Notes: generated by a model from the letters alone, not told the origin. 64,000 nt of DNA from Chloroflexota bacterium (GCA_016234445.1 JACRBT010000002.1:372001-436000); one strand, 5' to 3'. Shown: positions 1 through 8,599, counted from the stretch's first letter. Numbers and translations are program-made.

Positions 1-178
1 CGCCGGGGGCGCAACCTGCCTCATTTGCGGGATCCCGGGGGAATATGAGGTCGCCATCGAAAACACGGCGGCCTGCACGGAACGCTATTCCGGGAAGCTC
101 TGCGGCACCTGCAGTGACGAGTTCGCCTCACGCCACACCATCCGCGGATGGCACCTGGTCCGCTCGCTTTCGGCCTGA
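1..178 (+). CDS. C-terminal end of a zinc-ribbon-like protein (partial)
   Basis: This is the tail of a gene that begins before the window; the frame opens at base 2 and stops at TGA 176-178. The 58 visible residues carry two CxxC pairs, TCLICG and LCGTCSD, about 25 residues apart, which is the spacing of a four-cysteine zinc ribbon. The protein ends with RSLSA. No family can be named from this fragment. A structural or nucleic-acid-binding zinc site is the simplest inference. The next gene lies on the opposite strand, so this one ends a plus-strand unit. Confidence 0.5.
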   Translation, partial: AGGATCLICGIPGEYEVAIENTAACTERYSGKLCGTCSDEFASRHTIRGWHLVRSLSA

Positions 179-196
179 GCCGGAGCGGAGGCGCGC

Positions 197-772
197 TTAG
201 AGCCCGGCGGGCAGGCTGCCAGCAGGCCGGCGCTTGGGCGCCGCGGCAACGACGAGCATCGCCGCGCCCTGGGCAACGACCAGCAGCAGGCCGGCAAGTT
301 CCACGACGTCGCCGACGCTAAAGATGTTCCGGCCGAGAACAGGGAATTCGCGGTAATAGCGGTCTGCCAGCGGATAGAAGCGAATGTCTTCTTGGTAGAG
401 CACGGTGTGGCGGCCGAGCTGTTCACCGACGTCGGCGGTGGTTATCTCCGGGAAGGCGCCCGAAGCATGCACGACCTCATAGGAAGTCGGCATCATCGCG
501 TTGTTAGCGGCCATGGGGAGGAAGTTGAGTGCGATGCCCGCGGCGATGAGCCATGCCCCGGCAAACCTCCGGAACTGCATGGCCAGTGCCAGGAGCGCGA
601 CCGCGCTGACCAGGAACAGGCCCATTCGGAGCCAGCCGCTGAGTCCCTCGGCGGGGAGCTGGCGCAGGGCTACGTGCTGGGCGGCAAAGGAGAGCGCGAG
701 CACGCCCACGAGTAGCATCTTCCGCTCGGGGCGGCGAGCGCCGCCCGTCCGCTGCTCGTGGGCGTCTGACAC
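197..772 (-). CDS. DUF5317-like integral membrane protein
   Basis: A protein of about 170-200 residues with four hydrophobic segments. The central stretch GIALNFLPMAANNAMMP resembles the conserved ALNxLxMxANGGxMP region of DUF5317 membrane proteins, whose function is unknown. The start is uncertain. The frame is open to a GTG at 802. GTG 772 follows the stop of the upstream small peptide by four bases, which suggests translational coupling, and ATG 718 would begin directly at the first membrane helix. A basic C-terminus (PKRR) fits a cytoplasmic tail. Confidence 0.65.
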   Translation of the reverse strand: MSDAHEQRTGGARRPERKMLLVGVLALSFAAQHVALRQLPAEGLSGWLRMGLFLVSAVALLALAMQFRRFAGAWLIAAGIALNFLPMAANNAMMPTSYEVVHASGAFPEITTADVGEQLGRHTVLYQEDIRFYPLADRYYREFPVLGRNIFSVGDVVELAGLLLVVAQGAAMLVVAAAPKRRPAGSLPAGL

Positions 773-776
773 GGGA

Positions 777-863
777 TTACCAGGGCTGGACCGGTGCGGC
801 ACCGGCGATGGCGACGAGAGCGAGGGAAGCGACGGCGAAGGCGATGGCGATGGCGCGAGACAT
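777..863 (-). CDS. 28-residue single-helix membrane peptide
   Basis: A small open frame, ATG at 863 and TAA at 777-779, with a Shine-Dalgarno-like AGGGG eight bases upstream of the start. It encodes one hydrophobic helix flanked by MSR and a short polar tail ending PVQPW. It stops four bases before the GTG of the DUF5317-like gene, so the two are probably co-transcribed and coupled. It could be a leader peptide or a small membrane subunit. Too short for homology assignment; the support is the ribosome site and the spacing. Confidence 0.45.
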   Translation of the reverse strand: MSRAIAIAFAVASLALVAIAGAAPVQPW

Positions 864-982
864 TGAGAAACCCCTGACGACGGCCGGAGAGATTTGGTGG
901 TTGGCCGTCACGGGGAAACTAGCGGGAGGGTTCTCGCGAAACTCTCGCGGCGGGCTCACTTAATGCAACTCATGACACATTG

Positions 983-3900
983 TCAGGCGCGCGACCCTGC
1001 CGCGATCCTGGCCCGCAGCGTGCTGAAGCGCTCCGGGACGGGCGCCCCGAGCCCGGATTCGTACGTCCGGCGGTAATCGTCAAGCAGTTTGAGCGCCACC
1101 AGTGGCTGCCCACTGTCGACGTGAAGGCCGGCGAGGGCGTAGGCCGCCTCCTCGTTGTAGCGGTCACGTTCGAGCACCTGCTCGAGGCAGCCGGCGGCCT
1201 TTTCGTACTCCCCCCGGCCTGCGTGGTAGCCCGCGAGGGTTGAAAGCGCTTCCATCGCCTTGACGTCGACGCGGTTACGCACGGCGTCGGCCCATTCGGA
1301 GAAGAAGGCCTCGGCGAACGGCCCACCGTAGAGTTCGAGCGCCCCACGGTAGGCGTCGGCCCGTTCGACCGTGCCACCGGCGAGGCTCGCGGCGCGGCTG
1401 ATCCCGGCCTCGAAGTCGTCGACATCCCAACTGAACTCGCCCTCTGAGTTGAGGAGGTAGGCTCCCGAGCGGTGGACGATGCTTTCGGGATAGAGCGCGC
1501 GGCGAACCCGGTAAAGGTTCGAATGGAAGGCGCTGTTGCACTTGTGGGCCGGGATCCCGGGGTAGAGCAGTTCGACTGCCTCTTCCTTGCGGACCCCCTG
1601 GCGGCGCGAAAGGAAGAGGAAGAAGAGTTCGAGGGCGCGCTGGCTGGACCAATCTTCACCGGTGAGCGCGCGGTCGCCGACAGTCACTTCGACCTGGCCC
1701 AGGCTCCGGGCCACAACCCGAGGGTACGGGGAAAGGGGCAGCGCGTCTTCGGCGTCGTCCGTCTCCGAGGGCGCGAGCGTTTGAGTGACGAATTCGCGGA
1801 AGGACGGTGCGGTCACCCGGGCAGCCGCCCATTGCGCGAACATGGCGTGTTCTCGCAGGCCGGGGAGCAGCCCGGGGATCATCCATGCTTCGGTGAGGAC
1901 GGCGCTGAGCCGCTCCAGGGTCGCGGCCGCGTCGGCCCGGCGGTTCGCCCGGAACTGGCAGAGCGCCAGCCGGTAGAGGGCGAGCTGGAGGTTGGTCCGG
2001 GCGTCGATCCCTTCGAAGAGGGCGACAGCTTCCGTGGCCCCGGCGATGGCTGCGTTGTGGTCGCCGCTCACGGAGTCAACCATCGCCTGTTGGAGCGCGC
2101 AGATTCCCAGCTCCAGCGGGTTGTCCATCGCCTGCGCGATGAGGAGCGCGCGGCGCGAGAGGAACTCGGCCTGAGGGAGGTCGCCAAGCCCGAGTTCGGC
2201 CCCGGCCAGGCCAGTGATGCACATCGCCGCGAGGGACTCGTCCAGCACGGCCGTCGCGCAGAGGCGGATGGATTCTTCGTAGGCGGCCTTGGCGTTGGCG
2301 AAATGGCCGAGAGCCAGCTCCGCGTCGGCAAGGGAACCGTTGGCGTAAGCCAGGTTGCGAAGGTTCCCGCAGAGTTCGCCTTCGCGGATAGCCTCCTGGA
2401 TAACCGGGATGGCGCTTTCGAAGTCCCCGACGAGGACGTGGGCCATCCCGAGGTTGTTGAGCACCCAGCCCAGGTTCGCGGTGCCGCGGACGTCCCGCCA
2501 GCCCTGCGCGGCCTTCACGAGTTCGTTCACGGCCTCGGGGCCACGCCCCTGCATCACGAACAGCTGCCCCAGGGTGGAACGGGAGAGCAGTTCGAGCACC
2601 CAGGCGTCGGCGGCCTGGCAGTGTTCGATGCTGGCCCGGAGGAGACGCTCCGCCCGGGCGAAGTTCCGCGTGACAATGAGCTCGATGTCCGCTTCGTGGT
2701 AAGTCAACTCGGCGGCGACGCCGGGGTCGTCGCAGTCATCCACCGAGCGGATTTCCTTGAAGATCTGCAGCATCTGCTCGGCCTGCCCGAGCGTGCGAAG
2801 GACGCGAATCTTGGCGAGGAGCGCGTGCAGCCGCGCTTTGCCGCTGGCGGTAGCATCGTCGTAAACCTCGGAGGCCATCTTCATGGCCTGGTGCGGGTTC
2901 CCCGTGTGGGCGGTGACCCGCGCCTGGATGGCCCGGAGAAGCGGCCGCTCGCTTGCCCGCGTGCCCACGCCGTCGAAGGCCCGGGACAGCAGCGCGAACG
3001 ACCCCTGGTGGATGAGCCGGGCGCCATGCCGCTCGAGGAGCTCAGAGAGCACGACGCGAGCCTTGCAGACGCGGGCCAGCTCGATCGCATCGGGGACGCG
3101 GCCTTGCTGTTCGAGGTAGAGCGCCACCTGCTCGGCGGTCTCGGCGAACGCCTCCGGCTGCTGCTGCTCGTAGAGGTTCAGGAGATACTGGCGGACGAGC
3201 TGATTCAGGCGGATGGCGCCCTGGGGGAGCGCCTCGAAGAGGAAGTCGCGCTCTTCCAGCCATGCACAGAGTTCGAGCCAGGCGGGGCGCCCGAGCAGCA
3301 ACTCGCCGACGTCTTCCGTGATGACGGGCGGCAGGCCCAGGGGAAGGAGGAGCCGCTGGAGGCGCGGTGGCACTGTCTTCCAGACCTCGGCGGTGAGGTA
3401 ACGCTGCCAGGCGGCGCCGGCGGGAAGCCGCATGCGGCCGCGCGGCGCGACGCTCCCGGCAAGGATCGCCATGACCCCGACGGGCCATCCCCCGGTGTCG
3501 GCGATAACTTCGTGGGCGGTGACCTCGCGGGGCTGGCGCACCGCGAGCTCGCCAACTTCCTCGACGGTGAAGGAGAGTTCGCTCGCACCCAGCAGCAGGC
3601 ACTCCCCGGCGACGATCCGCTTGTCCAGCTGGCGCAGATTCAGAGCCTGGCGCGACGAAAGGACGACCTCGCTCCCATCGGGAAGGGCGGAGAAAAGCAC
3701 GTGCAGCAGCTCAAGCGAAGCATCGGCGCCGCGAAGTTCGTGCGCATTGTCGATGACCAGCATCAGGGGAAGGTCGGATGCGGCCGCGGCCCGTTTGACC
3801 GCCACGGCAAGGTAGGCGACCAGGTCTTCGGTGCGGGCGGCGGCGGCCGGCGGCGTTGAGTCGAATTCGCCGTTGAGCATGCTGGAGAGCTGCTCGGCGA

Positions 3901-4123
3901 AGACTTCGGGGACGTAGCAGGATGCGTCGAGGGCAAGCCAGCGGACGTTGAAAGAGTCCTTGATTTCCGTGGCGAAGTCGGAAAGGAGCGTGGTCTTGCC
4001 GAACCCCGCCGGGGACTGGACAAGAATGAGCCCATTCCCGACGCCACGGTGCAGGGCGTCGGTCAATCGCGCCCGATGGAGCAACGATCGCCGCGGTGCG
4101 GGGACCCCGTAACGGCCTGCCAT
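983..4123 (-). CDS. Large STAND-ATPase / TPR transcriptional regulator with SARP-type (BTAD) C-terminus
   Basis: A 1046-residue cytoplasmic regulator. The N-terminal third is a MalT-like NTPase with Walker A SPAGFGKTTLL near residue 40 and a Walker B-like LMLVIDNAHE. The middle is a long helical array of tetratricopeptide-like repeats, the usual inducer-sensing region. The last 250 residues form a winged helix of OmpR/SARP type (DWSSQRALELFFLFLSR) followed by a bacterial transcriptional activation domain. ATG 4123 was chosen because GGAG lies upstream and family similarity begins there, although the frame is open to 4255. Its promoter has a TATACT -10 box and an Fnr-like dyad at -41.5. The inducer and targets are unknown. 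Confidence 0.88.
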   Translation of the reverse strand: MAGRYGVPAPRRSLLHRARLTDALHRGVGNGLILVQSPAGFGKTTLLSDFATEIKDSFNVRWLALDASCYVPEVFAEQLSSMLNGEFDSTPPAAAARTEDLVAYLAVAVKRAAAASDLPLMLVIDNAHELRGADASLELLHVLFSALPDGSEVVLSSRQALNLRQLDKRIVAGECLLLGASELSFTVEEVGELAVRQPREVTAHEVIADTGGWPVGVMAILAGSVAPRGRMRLPAGAAWQRYLTAEVWKTVPPRLQRLLLPLGLPPVITEDVGELLLGRPAWLELCAWLEERDFLFEALPQGAIRLNQLVRQYLLNLYEQQQPEAFAETAEQVALYLEQQGRVPDAIELARVCKARVVLSELLERHGARLIHQGSFALLSRAFDGVGTRASERPLLRAIQARVTAHTGNPHQAMKMASEVYDDATASGKARLHALLAKIRVLRTLGQAEQMLQIFKEIRSVDDCDDPGVAAELTYHEADIELIVTRNFARAERLLRASIEHCQAADAWVLELLSRSTLGQLFVMQGRGPEAVNELVKAAQGWRDVRGTANLGWVLNNLGMAHVLVGDFESAIPVIQEAIREGELCGNLRNLAYANGSLADAELALGHFANAKAAYEESIRLCATAVLDESLAAMCITGLAGAELGLGDLPQAEFLSRRALLIAQAMDNPLELGICALQQAMVDSVSGDHNAAIAGATEAVALFEGIDARTNLQLALYRLALCQFRANRRADAAATLERLSAVLTEAWMIPGLLPGLREHAMFAQWAAARVTAPSFREFVTQTLAPSETDDAEDALPLSPYPRVVARSLGQVEVTVGDRALTGEDWSSQRALELFFLFLSRRQGVRKEEAVELLYPGIPAHKCNSAFHSNLYRVRRALYPESIVHRSGAYLLNSEGEFSWDVDDFEAGISRAASLAGGTVERADAYRGALELYGGPFAEAFFSEWADAVRNRVDVKAMEALSTLAGYHAGRGEYEKAAGCLEQVLERDRYNEEAAYALAGLHVDSGQPLVALKLLDDYRRTYESGLGAPVPERFSTLRARIAAGSRA

Positions 4124-4220
4124 CTGGGGGAGTCTCTCCTGCTGGCTCGTATGCGCCCAACCTCTCTGACCGGTGACTCCCGCGCTCTCGGGGGCGCTCC
4201 GGAGAACGGAAGGTACACGA

Positions 4221-4226
4221 AGTATA
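4221..4226 (-). promoter_or_regulatory. -10 box (TATACT) of the SARP-type regulator gene
   Basis: Read on the minus strand the hexamer is TATACT, five of six matches to TATAAT. Transcription would start near 4214, leaving a leader of about 90 bases before ATG 4123. There is no -35 hexamer. Instead the dyad at 4249-4262 is placed exactly 22 bases upstream, as at class II Fnr/Crp promoters. Confidence 0.6.
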
Positions 4227-4248
4227 CCAGTCTGCGATAGCCCCCGTC

Positions 4249-4262
4249 GTGACAAAGATCAT
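4249..4262. promoter_or_regulatory. Fnr/Crp-type dyad (GTGAC-N4-ATCAT)
   Basis: An inverted repeat GTGAC AAAG ATCAT between the minus-strand SARP regulator and the plus-strand VOC gene. It is centred at -41.5 from the regulator's predicted start. Its left half also reads GTGACA, a plausible -35 for the VOC gene's TATGCT -10 at 4274-4279 (19-base spacer). One bound protein could therefore activate the regulator and block the VOC gene. Confidence 0.55.
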
Positions 4263-4306
4263 GTCCCGCCCGCTATGCTCCCGGCGACACCACTGGAGGG
4301 CACTGC

Positions 4307-4924
4307 ATGATCGACCACCTCGTCTACGCCGTCCCAGACCTTGAGGCCGGGATCTCTGAGCTCCAGGCACGCCTTGGAGTGAGGGCCAGCCCGGGCGGGA
4401 GTCACACGGGCCGGGGGACCTGGAACGCCCTCCTCGACCTGGGCGAAGGCCGCTACCTCGAGATCATCGCGCCTGACCCGGGCCAGCCGGCGCCCGCCGC
4501 GCCGCGCTCCTTCGGGCTCGATGGTCTTGTCGCGCCGCGCTTCGTCACCTGGGCGGCGAAGGCGCCAAACATCGAGGTGGTGGTGACCAACGCCCGGGCG
4601 GCTGGCTTCGACCCGGGCACCGTCCGGGAGATGTCGCGGATGACCCCGGGCGGCCAACGTCTCGAATGGCGGCTTACGCTGCGCGACGAACCGGCGGGCG
4701 ACGGGCTCGTCCCCTTCCTCATCGACTGGGGGACAACGCCGCACCCGTCGGCAAACTGTGCGCCGGGCTGCCGGCTGCTGCGGCTGGAGGCGGAGCACCC
4801 GGACCCGGAGGCGGTGCTCAAGATGCTCGCTGCCCTGGGCGAGCAGCTGGAGGTTCGGGAAGGCCCATCGCCGGCGTTGATCGCGACGATCCAGTCGCCG
4901 CGCGGGGAAGTCACCCTGCGCTGA
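4307..4924 (+). CDS. VOC-superfamily glyoxalase-like protein (Glyoxalase_3 type)
   Basis: A 205-residue cytoplasmic protein. It opens with MIDHLVYAVPDLEAGI, the typical first beta-alpha unit of vicinal-oxygen-chelate proteins, whose His often binds a metal. GTWNALLDLGEGRYLEII matches the second strand pair with a Glu ligand candidate. The length and long C-terminal half fit the Glyoxalase_3 (PF13468) subgroup, whose substrates are largely unknown. GGAGG lies eight bases before the ATG, and a TATGCT -10 box lies at 4274-4279. It is followed by the TPP enzyme gene after 65 bases and may form an operon with it. Confidence 0.75.
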   Translation: MIDHLVYAVPDLEAGISELQARLGVRASPGGSHTGRGTWNALLDLGEGRYLEIIAPDPGQPAPAAPRSFGLDGLVAPRFVTWAAKAPNIEVVVTNARAAGFDPGTVREMSRMTPGGQRLEWRLTLRDEPAGDGLVPFLIDWGTTPHPSANCAPGCRLLRLEAEHPDPEAVLKMLAALGEQLEVREGPSPALIATIQSPRGEVTLR

Positions 4925-4989
4925 GCCCGCGCGTGGACGGTGGGGCGGCCGCCAGTCCAGAATGCGGCAGCACTGCTGGGAGGCGCGAC

Positions 4990-6627
4990 ATGGCTGCAAC
5001 CGCGGGATCGAAGCTCGTTGTCGAACAACTGAAGCGCGAGGGAGTGGACACGCTCTTCTACATCATGGGCGGTCCGATCATCGAACTCGCCGGGCAGGCG
5101 GCGGAGGCGGGCATCCGCACGGTCGACGTCCGCCATGAGCAGGCGGCGGCGATGGCGGCGCACGCCTATGCCCGGACGACCGGCAAGCCCGGCGTCTGCC
5201 TTGCCGCTTCCGGCCCGGCAGCGACGAATCTCCTCACCGGCATCGCCAACGCTTGGACCGACTGCGCGCCCGTCATCGCTCTCGGCGGCGCCGCCCCCAC
5301 CGTCCAGTTCGGGACGGACGCCTTCCAGGAGTTCGACCAGGTCGGCTGCTTCCGTCCTGTCACCCGCTGGGCCGAGCGCGCCCTCCACACGGCCCGCCTC
5401 CCCGAACTGGTGAACACCGCCTTTCGGCACGCCATTGGCGCGAAGCCGGGCCCGGCCTACCTGGACCTGCCCGGCGACGTCCTCTACCGGCGCGTCGAAT
5501 CGGACAACGTCTACTTCCCCCCGGCCGCGACGCGCGTCCCGGCGCCGGGCGACCCCGACCTCGTTGCCCGCGCGATTGAGATGCTCCGCGCGGCGGAGCG
5601 GCCGATCGTCCTGAGCGGCAGCGGCATCGCCTGGGGCCACGCCGAGTCCGAACTCGCCGCCTTCGTCGACCGGACGGGCATCCCCTTCTACACGACGCCG
5701 CAATCGCGCGGGGCCGTCCCCGAAGACCACGACCTCGCCTTCCTCGGGGCGCGCTCCGCCGCCTGGCACGAAGCGGACGTCGTCCTCCTCCTTGGCACGC
5801 GGATGAACTTCATCATCGGGTTCGGCGCCTCGCCGCGGTTCGCCGAAGATGCGCGCTTCATCATGGTGAACTCGGACGCGGCCGAACTCGGGCACAACCG
5901 CCCGATCGACCTCGGCATCGCCGGCGACGCGAAGCTTGTCCTCCGCCAGATGCTCGCCAGCCCCAACCTGCCGGCGAAGCGCGATTCGGCCTGGGTCCAG
6001 CACCTCCGCCAGGTCGACGCTGCCCGCCGCGACCGCTCGGAGGCCGACCTCACGAACCCGGCGACGCCCATCCACCCGCTCCGGCTCTGCGGCGAGATCC
6101 GCGACGCCGTCGCCCGCGACGCGATCATCGTCGAGGACGGCCACGAGATCCTGAACTTCGCCCGCCAGAGCATCCCTTCGTTTGTCCCCCGGGCGCGGTT
6201 GAACGCGGGGCCGAACGGCTGCATGGGCGTGGGCCTGCCCTTCGCGGTGGGCGCGCAAGCCGCGAACCCGGGGCGCCAGGTCGTACTCGTCTGCGGCGAC
6301 GGCTCCTTCGGCATGAACATCCAGGAGATCGACACGGCCGTGCGCCACGGCCTCAACTTCGTCGCCGTCATCTCCCACAACGGCGGCTGGACAGGCGCCA
6401 TCCGCGACCGCAAGGTGCCGGGCCGCGACCTCCTGATGACGCGCTACGACGAGGTGGCGAAGGCCTTCGGCGCCCACGGCGAGTACGTCGAGAAGCCCGA
6501 AGAGATCCGGCCAGCTCTCCTCCGCGCGCTTGCGGCGGGAAAGCCGGCCATCGTCAACGTCGTCGTCGACCCCTACGCCCGGGCCACGACCCAGGCGTTC
6601 GGGAGCTACTCCTCCCGGCTGGATTAG
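4990..6627 (+). CDS. Thiamine-diphosphate-dependent enzyme, acetolactate synthase / oxalyl-CoA decarboxylase-like
   Basis: A 545-residue enzyme of the pyruvate-oxidase/acetohydroxyacid-synthase superfamily. The N-terminal PYR domain contains the catalytic Glu in VRHEQAAAMAAHAYAR, followed by ASGPAATNLLTGIANA. The C-terminal PP domain has the thiamine motif beginning VCGDGSFGMN. The family makes or cleaves C-C bonds of 2-keto or 2-hydroxyacyl substrates. Candidates are acetolactate synthase-like, benzoylformate decarboxylase-like, oxalyl-CoA decarboxylase and 2-hydroxyacyl-CoA lyase. ATG 4990 has GGGAGG six bases upstream. The stop overlaps the convergent gene's stop. Substrate not assigned. 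Confidence 0.85.
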   Translation: MAATAGSKLVVEQLKREGVDTLFYIMGGPIIELAGQAAEAGIRTVDVRHEQAAAMAAHAYARTTGKPGVCLAASGPAATNLLTGIANAWTDCAPVIALGGAAPTVQFGTDAFQEFDQVGCFRPVTRWAERALHTARLPELVNTAFRHAIGAKPGPAYLDLPGDVLYRRVESDNVYFPPAATRVPAPGDPDLVARAIEMLRAAERPIVLSGSGIAWGHAESELAAFVDRTGIPFYTTPQSRGAVPEDHDLAFLGARSAAWHEADVVLLLGTRMNFIIGFGASPRFAEDARFIMVNSDAAELGHNRPIDLGIAGDAKLVLRQMLASPNLPAKRDSAWVQHLRQVDAARRDRSEADLTNPATPIHPLRLCGEIRDAVARDAIIVEDGHEILNFARQSIPSFVPRARLNAGPNGCMGVGLPFAVGAQAANPGRQVVLVCGDGSFGMNIQEIDTAVRHGLNFVAVISHNGGWTGAIRDRKVPGRDLLMTRYDEVAKAFGAHGEYVEKPEEIRPALLRALAAGKPAIVNVVVDPYARATTQAFGSYSSRLD

Positions 6628-7547
6628 CCCACCCGGGAAGCGAAGGCGGCGAGGTGGACGATCCGCTCGGCCTCAAGCAGCGCGGACCCGGTAATGCCCG
6701 CGCCCGAGAGCCGCAGCATCTCGCCTGCGCCGACGGTCGGGAAGCGCTCCACGCCGGCTTGGCCCACCCGGGAGAGAAAGTTGCGGACGAGCCAATCGGC
6801 TGGCGGGGGCGACACCGGTGCACCTTCCATCGCGTCCAGCGCATAGCTCCGCACCAGCTTCGGGAGGACGCGGGCGAAGGTCGCCGGTGCGTCGAACAGC
6901 TCGAGGCCGGCGGGTTGGCCGCCGATCGAGAACACGGCCCCCGCCTGGAGGGGGAGCGCCCGGAACGCCGCCGTATAGTCCTCGATGCGGCCGCGGTGCC
7001 GTTCGTAGATGGCGCGCATGGCGCCCGTTTCGGAACCGGCTTCCATGCGCGCCGCTTTCGATTGGATCTCCCGCCAGACCTCGCCCTGGTTCGACCGCGC
7101 CCGGCCCTCGTGTCGCAGCGAGTCCGAGACCTGCCTGTTCCGTGCCTCGCGGGCGGAGGGATACTCCGCGTGGTCGGCAGACGAGAACGAGCTGGATTCG
7201 TGGCGCCAGCGCCCGTGCTCAACGCAGGAGACAGGGATGATGACCGTCGCCCCGGCCGGGACGAGGATGGAGATGTTGAAGACGCGGTTCTGCTTCGCGC
7301 CCACGACTTCCTCGCCGTCGACGAGGAGGACGGGGCGGTCGCCGCGGTTCTGGGCGCGAAGGTCGCCGACGCTTGCCGATTCAGAGACCTCGGTCAGTAG
7401 GAACGCCCCGGTCGCGAGTGCGTCGTCGAGGACCGAGTACGGCGCGCCCCGATCCTCTGCGAGGACGAGCGGGAACAGCTGGAGATTCGCGAAGGACTGC
7501 GGTTCCAGTACGGCGCAGGCCTCCAGCGCGGAGACAATGGATTCCAT
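6624..7547 (-). CDS. ARPP-1-type domain protein (DUF6569-like), function unknown
   Basis: A 307-residue soluble protein starting MESIVSALEACAV at ATG 7547, with GGAGAAAGG upstream. The sequence LLVDGEEVVGAKQNRVFNISILVPA and the following CVEHGRW resemble the ARG/rhodanese/phosphatase-associated protein (ARPP-1) family, found in many bacteria without a known activity. The conserved GEE...AKQNR stretch may be a ligand or catalytic site (inference). The gene is single and convergent with the TPP enzyme, overlapping it by four bases. It diverges from the MaoC pair. Confidence 0.65.
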   Translation of the reverse strand: MESIVSALEACAVLEPQSFANLQLFPLVLAEDRGAPYSVLDDALATGAFLLTEVSESASVGDLRAQNRGDRPVLLVDGEEVVGAKQNRVFNISILVPAGATVIIPVSCVEHGRWRHESSSFSSADHAEYPSAREARNRQVSDSLRHEGRARSNQGEVWREIQSKAARMEAGSETGAMRAIYERHRGRIEDYTAAFRALPLQAGAVFSIGGQPAGLELFDAPATFARVLPKLVRSYALDAMEGAPVSPPPADWLVRNFLSRVGQAGVERFPTVGAGEMLRLSGAGITGSALLEAERIVHLAAFASRVG

Positions 7548-7586
7548 GGAGCGACCCCTTTCTCCGACCACTGTGCCTGATGGGTG

Positions 7587-7601
7587 CGACAGCTCCTGTC
7601 G
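7587..7601. repeat. Short inverted repeat in the divergent promoter region
   Basis: CGACAG-CTC-CTGTCG, a six-base perfect dyad with a three-base centre, lies between the divergent ARPP-1-like and MaoC-like genes. A TAGAAT -10-like box for the MaoC gene is at 7631-7636. The dyad could be an operator for an unknown repressor. It does not match the RTGAY-N4-RTCAY motif seen elsewhere. Confidence 0.3.
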
Positions 7602-7655
7602 TTTCGGCCAGGGCGAATCCCACCGGCGTAGAATCCGGACCTGGAGGTGATGGCG

Positions 7656-8159
7656 ATGGCAGAAGAAACCGGCGGGCTCATCCCGCCCGAGACCCTGGCG
7701 ATGGTTGGCGAGCTGCTGGGCGAACCGGTCTCGGCGGAGATCACGGCCAAGGAGGCCCAGCGCTACGCCCAGGCGGTCGGCGACCTCGACCCCATCTACT
7801 TCGACGAAGCGGCCGCCAAAGCCGCGGGCTACCGGGGACTCGTCGCGCCACCAACGTTCGTTTCGCACGTCGTCGTCCAGGGGCAGCCGCTGGACCGCCT
7901 CCGGGAGGACGGCCTCTTCCGCACGGGGGCGCGGGCGATGCCGCTCCGGGTGCGGCGCAGCATGTTCGGCGGCGAGGAGTGGGACTTCCTCGAACCGGCC
8001 TGCGTGGGCGACACGATCACGGCGGAGTCGCGGCTGAAGGCGATCGAGGAGAAGCAGGGAGGCTCGGGGGCGTTCGTGCTGACGACCCGCGAGACCACCT
8101 ACACGAACCGGCGGGGCGAAGTCGTCGCCCGGGCGCGCCAGATTGGGATCGCGAGGTAG
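7656..8159 (+). CDS. MaoC-like dehydratase, FAS1/N-terminal type
   Basis: A 167-residue hot-dog-fold protein, probably one half of an enoyl-CoA hydratase acting on acyl-CoA. The segment AQAVGDLDPIYFDEAAAKAAGY followed by GLVAPPTF is the N-terminal MaoC dehydratase signature (PF13452). In this class the N-half usually lacks the catalytic Asp-His pair and pairs with a C-type subunit. ATG 7656 is preferred over GTG 7647/ATG 7650 because GGAGG at 7643-7647 is eight bases away. The next gene starts four bases after its stop and encodes the matching C-type subunit. Confidence 0.85.
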   Translation: MAEETGGLIPPETLAMVGELLGEPVSAEITAKEAQRYAQAVGDLDPIYFDEAAAKAAGYRGLVAPPTFVSHVVVQGQPLDRLREDGLFRTGARAMPLRVRRSMFGGEEWDFLEPACVGDTITAESRLKAIEEKQGGSGAFVLTTRETTYTNRRGEVVARARQIGIAR

Positions 8160-8163
8160 GACG

Positions 8164-8595
8164 ATGAGCGCGCAGATCTGCTACGAGGACGTGCACGAGG
8201 GCATGGAGCTCCCCGCGATGGTGAAGAATGCCTCGCGCGCGCAACTGTTCCTCTACAGCGCGGCGACCTGGAACCCGCACCGCATTCATTATGACAAGGA
8301 CTATGCCGCCACCGAGGGCCACCCGGACGTGCTCGTCCACGGGCCGCTCCAGGGCGCCTGGCTCTCGCAGTACGTGACCAGCTGGGCCGGCCCCCGCGGG
8401 CGGATGCTGAATCTCTCCTGGCAGAACCGCCGCAGCGGCCTCCCCGAACGCGACCTCACCTTCCGCGGCCGCGTCACCCGCGTCTCCCGCGGAGGCGGCC
8501 GCGGCGTCGTCGACCTGGAGGTCTGGGAAGAAGACCCCGACGGCAACGTCCTCATGCCCGGCACCGCTCGCGTGTCGCTGCCGCTGAAAGGATAG
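8164..8595 (+). CDS. MaoC-like dehydratase, C-terminal catalytic type
   Basis: A 143-residue hot-dog protein. The motif SAATWNPHRIHYDKDYA resembles the hydratase-2 catalytic segment (xDxNPxHxD), here with Asn and His in place. VHGPLQGAWLSQY is the following conserved helix. It most likely forms a heteromeric (R)-specific enoyl-CoA hydratase with the preceding gene. RBS AGGTAGG lies just before ATG 8164. A similar two-gene arrangement is used in actinobacterial steroid side-chain hydratases, which would suit the surrounding CoA catabolic genes, but no substrate can be assigned. Confidence 0.85.
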   Translation: MSAQICYEDVHEGMELPAMVKNASRAQLFLYSAATWNPHRIHYDKDYAATEGHPDVLVHGPLQGAWLSQYVTSWAGPRGRMLNLSWQNRRSGLPERDLTFRGRVTRVSRGGGRGVVDLEVWEEDPDGNVLMPGTARVSLPLKG

Positions 8596-8599
8596 GTCG

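Noticed and set aside
973-985. TGACA-CAT-TGTCA dyad at the end of the SARP regulator gene
   Set aside because: The half-sites are three bases apart in a different register from the RTGAY-N4-RTCAY set, and the dyad overlaps a stop codon.
1472-3859. Plus-strand open frame of 795 codons opposite the SARP regulator
   Set aside because: It is antisense to a gene with clear domains, lacks a family match and has the low-complexity Gly/Arg/Glu composition produced by GC-rich codon bias.
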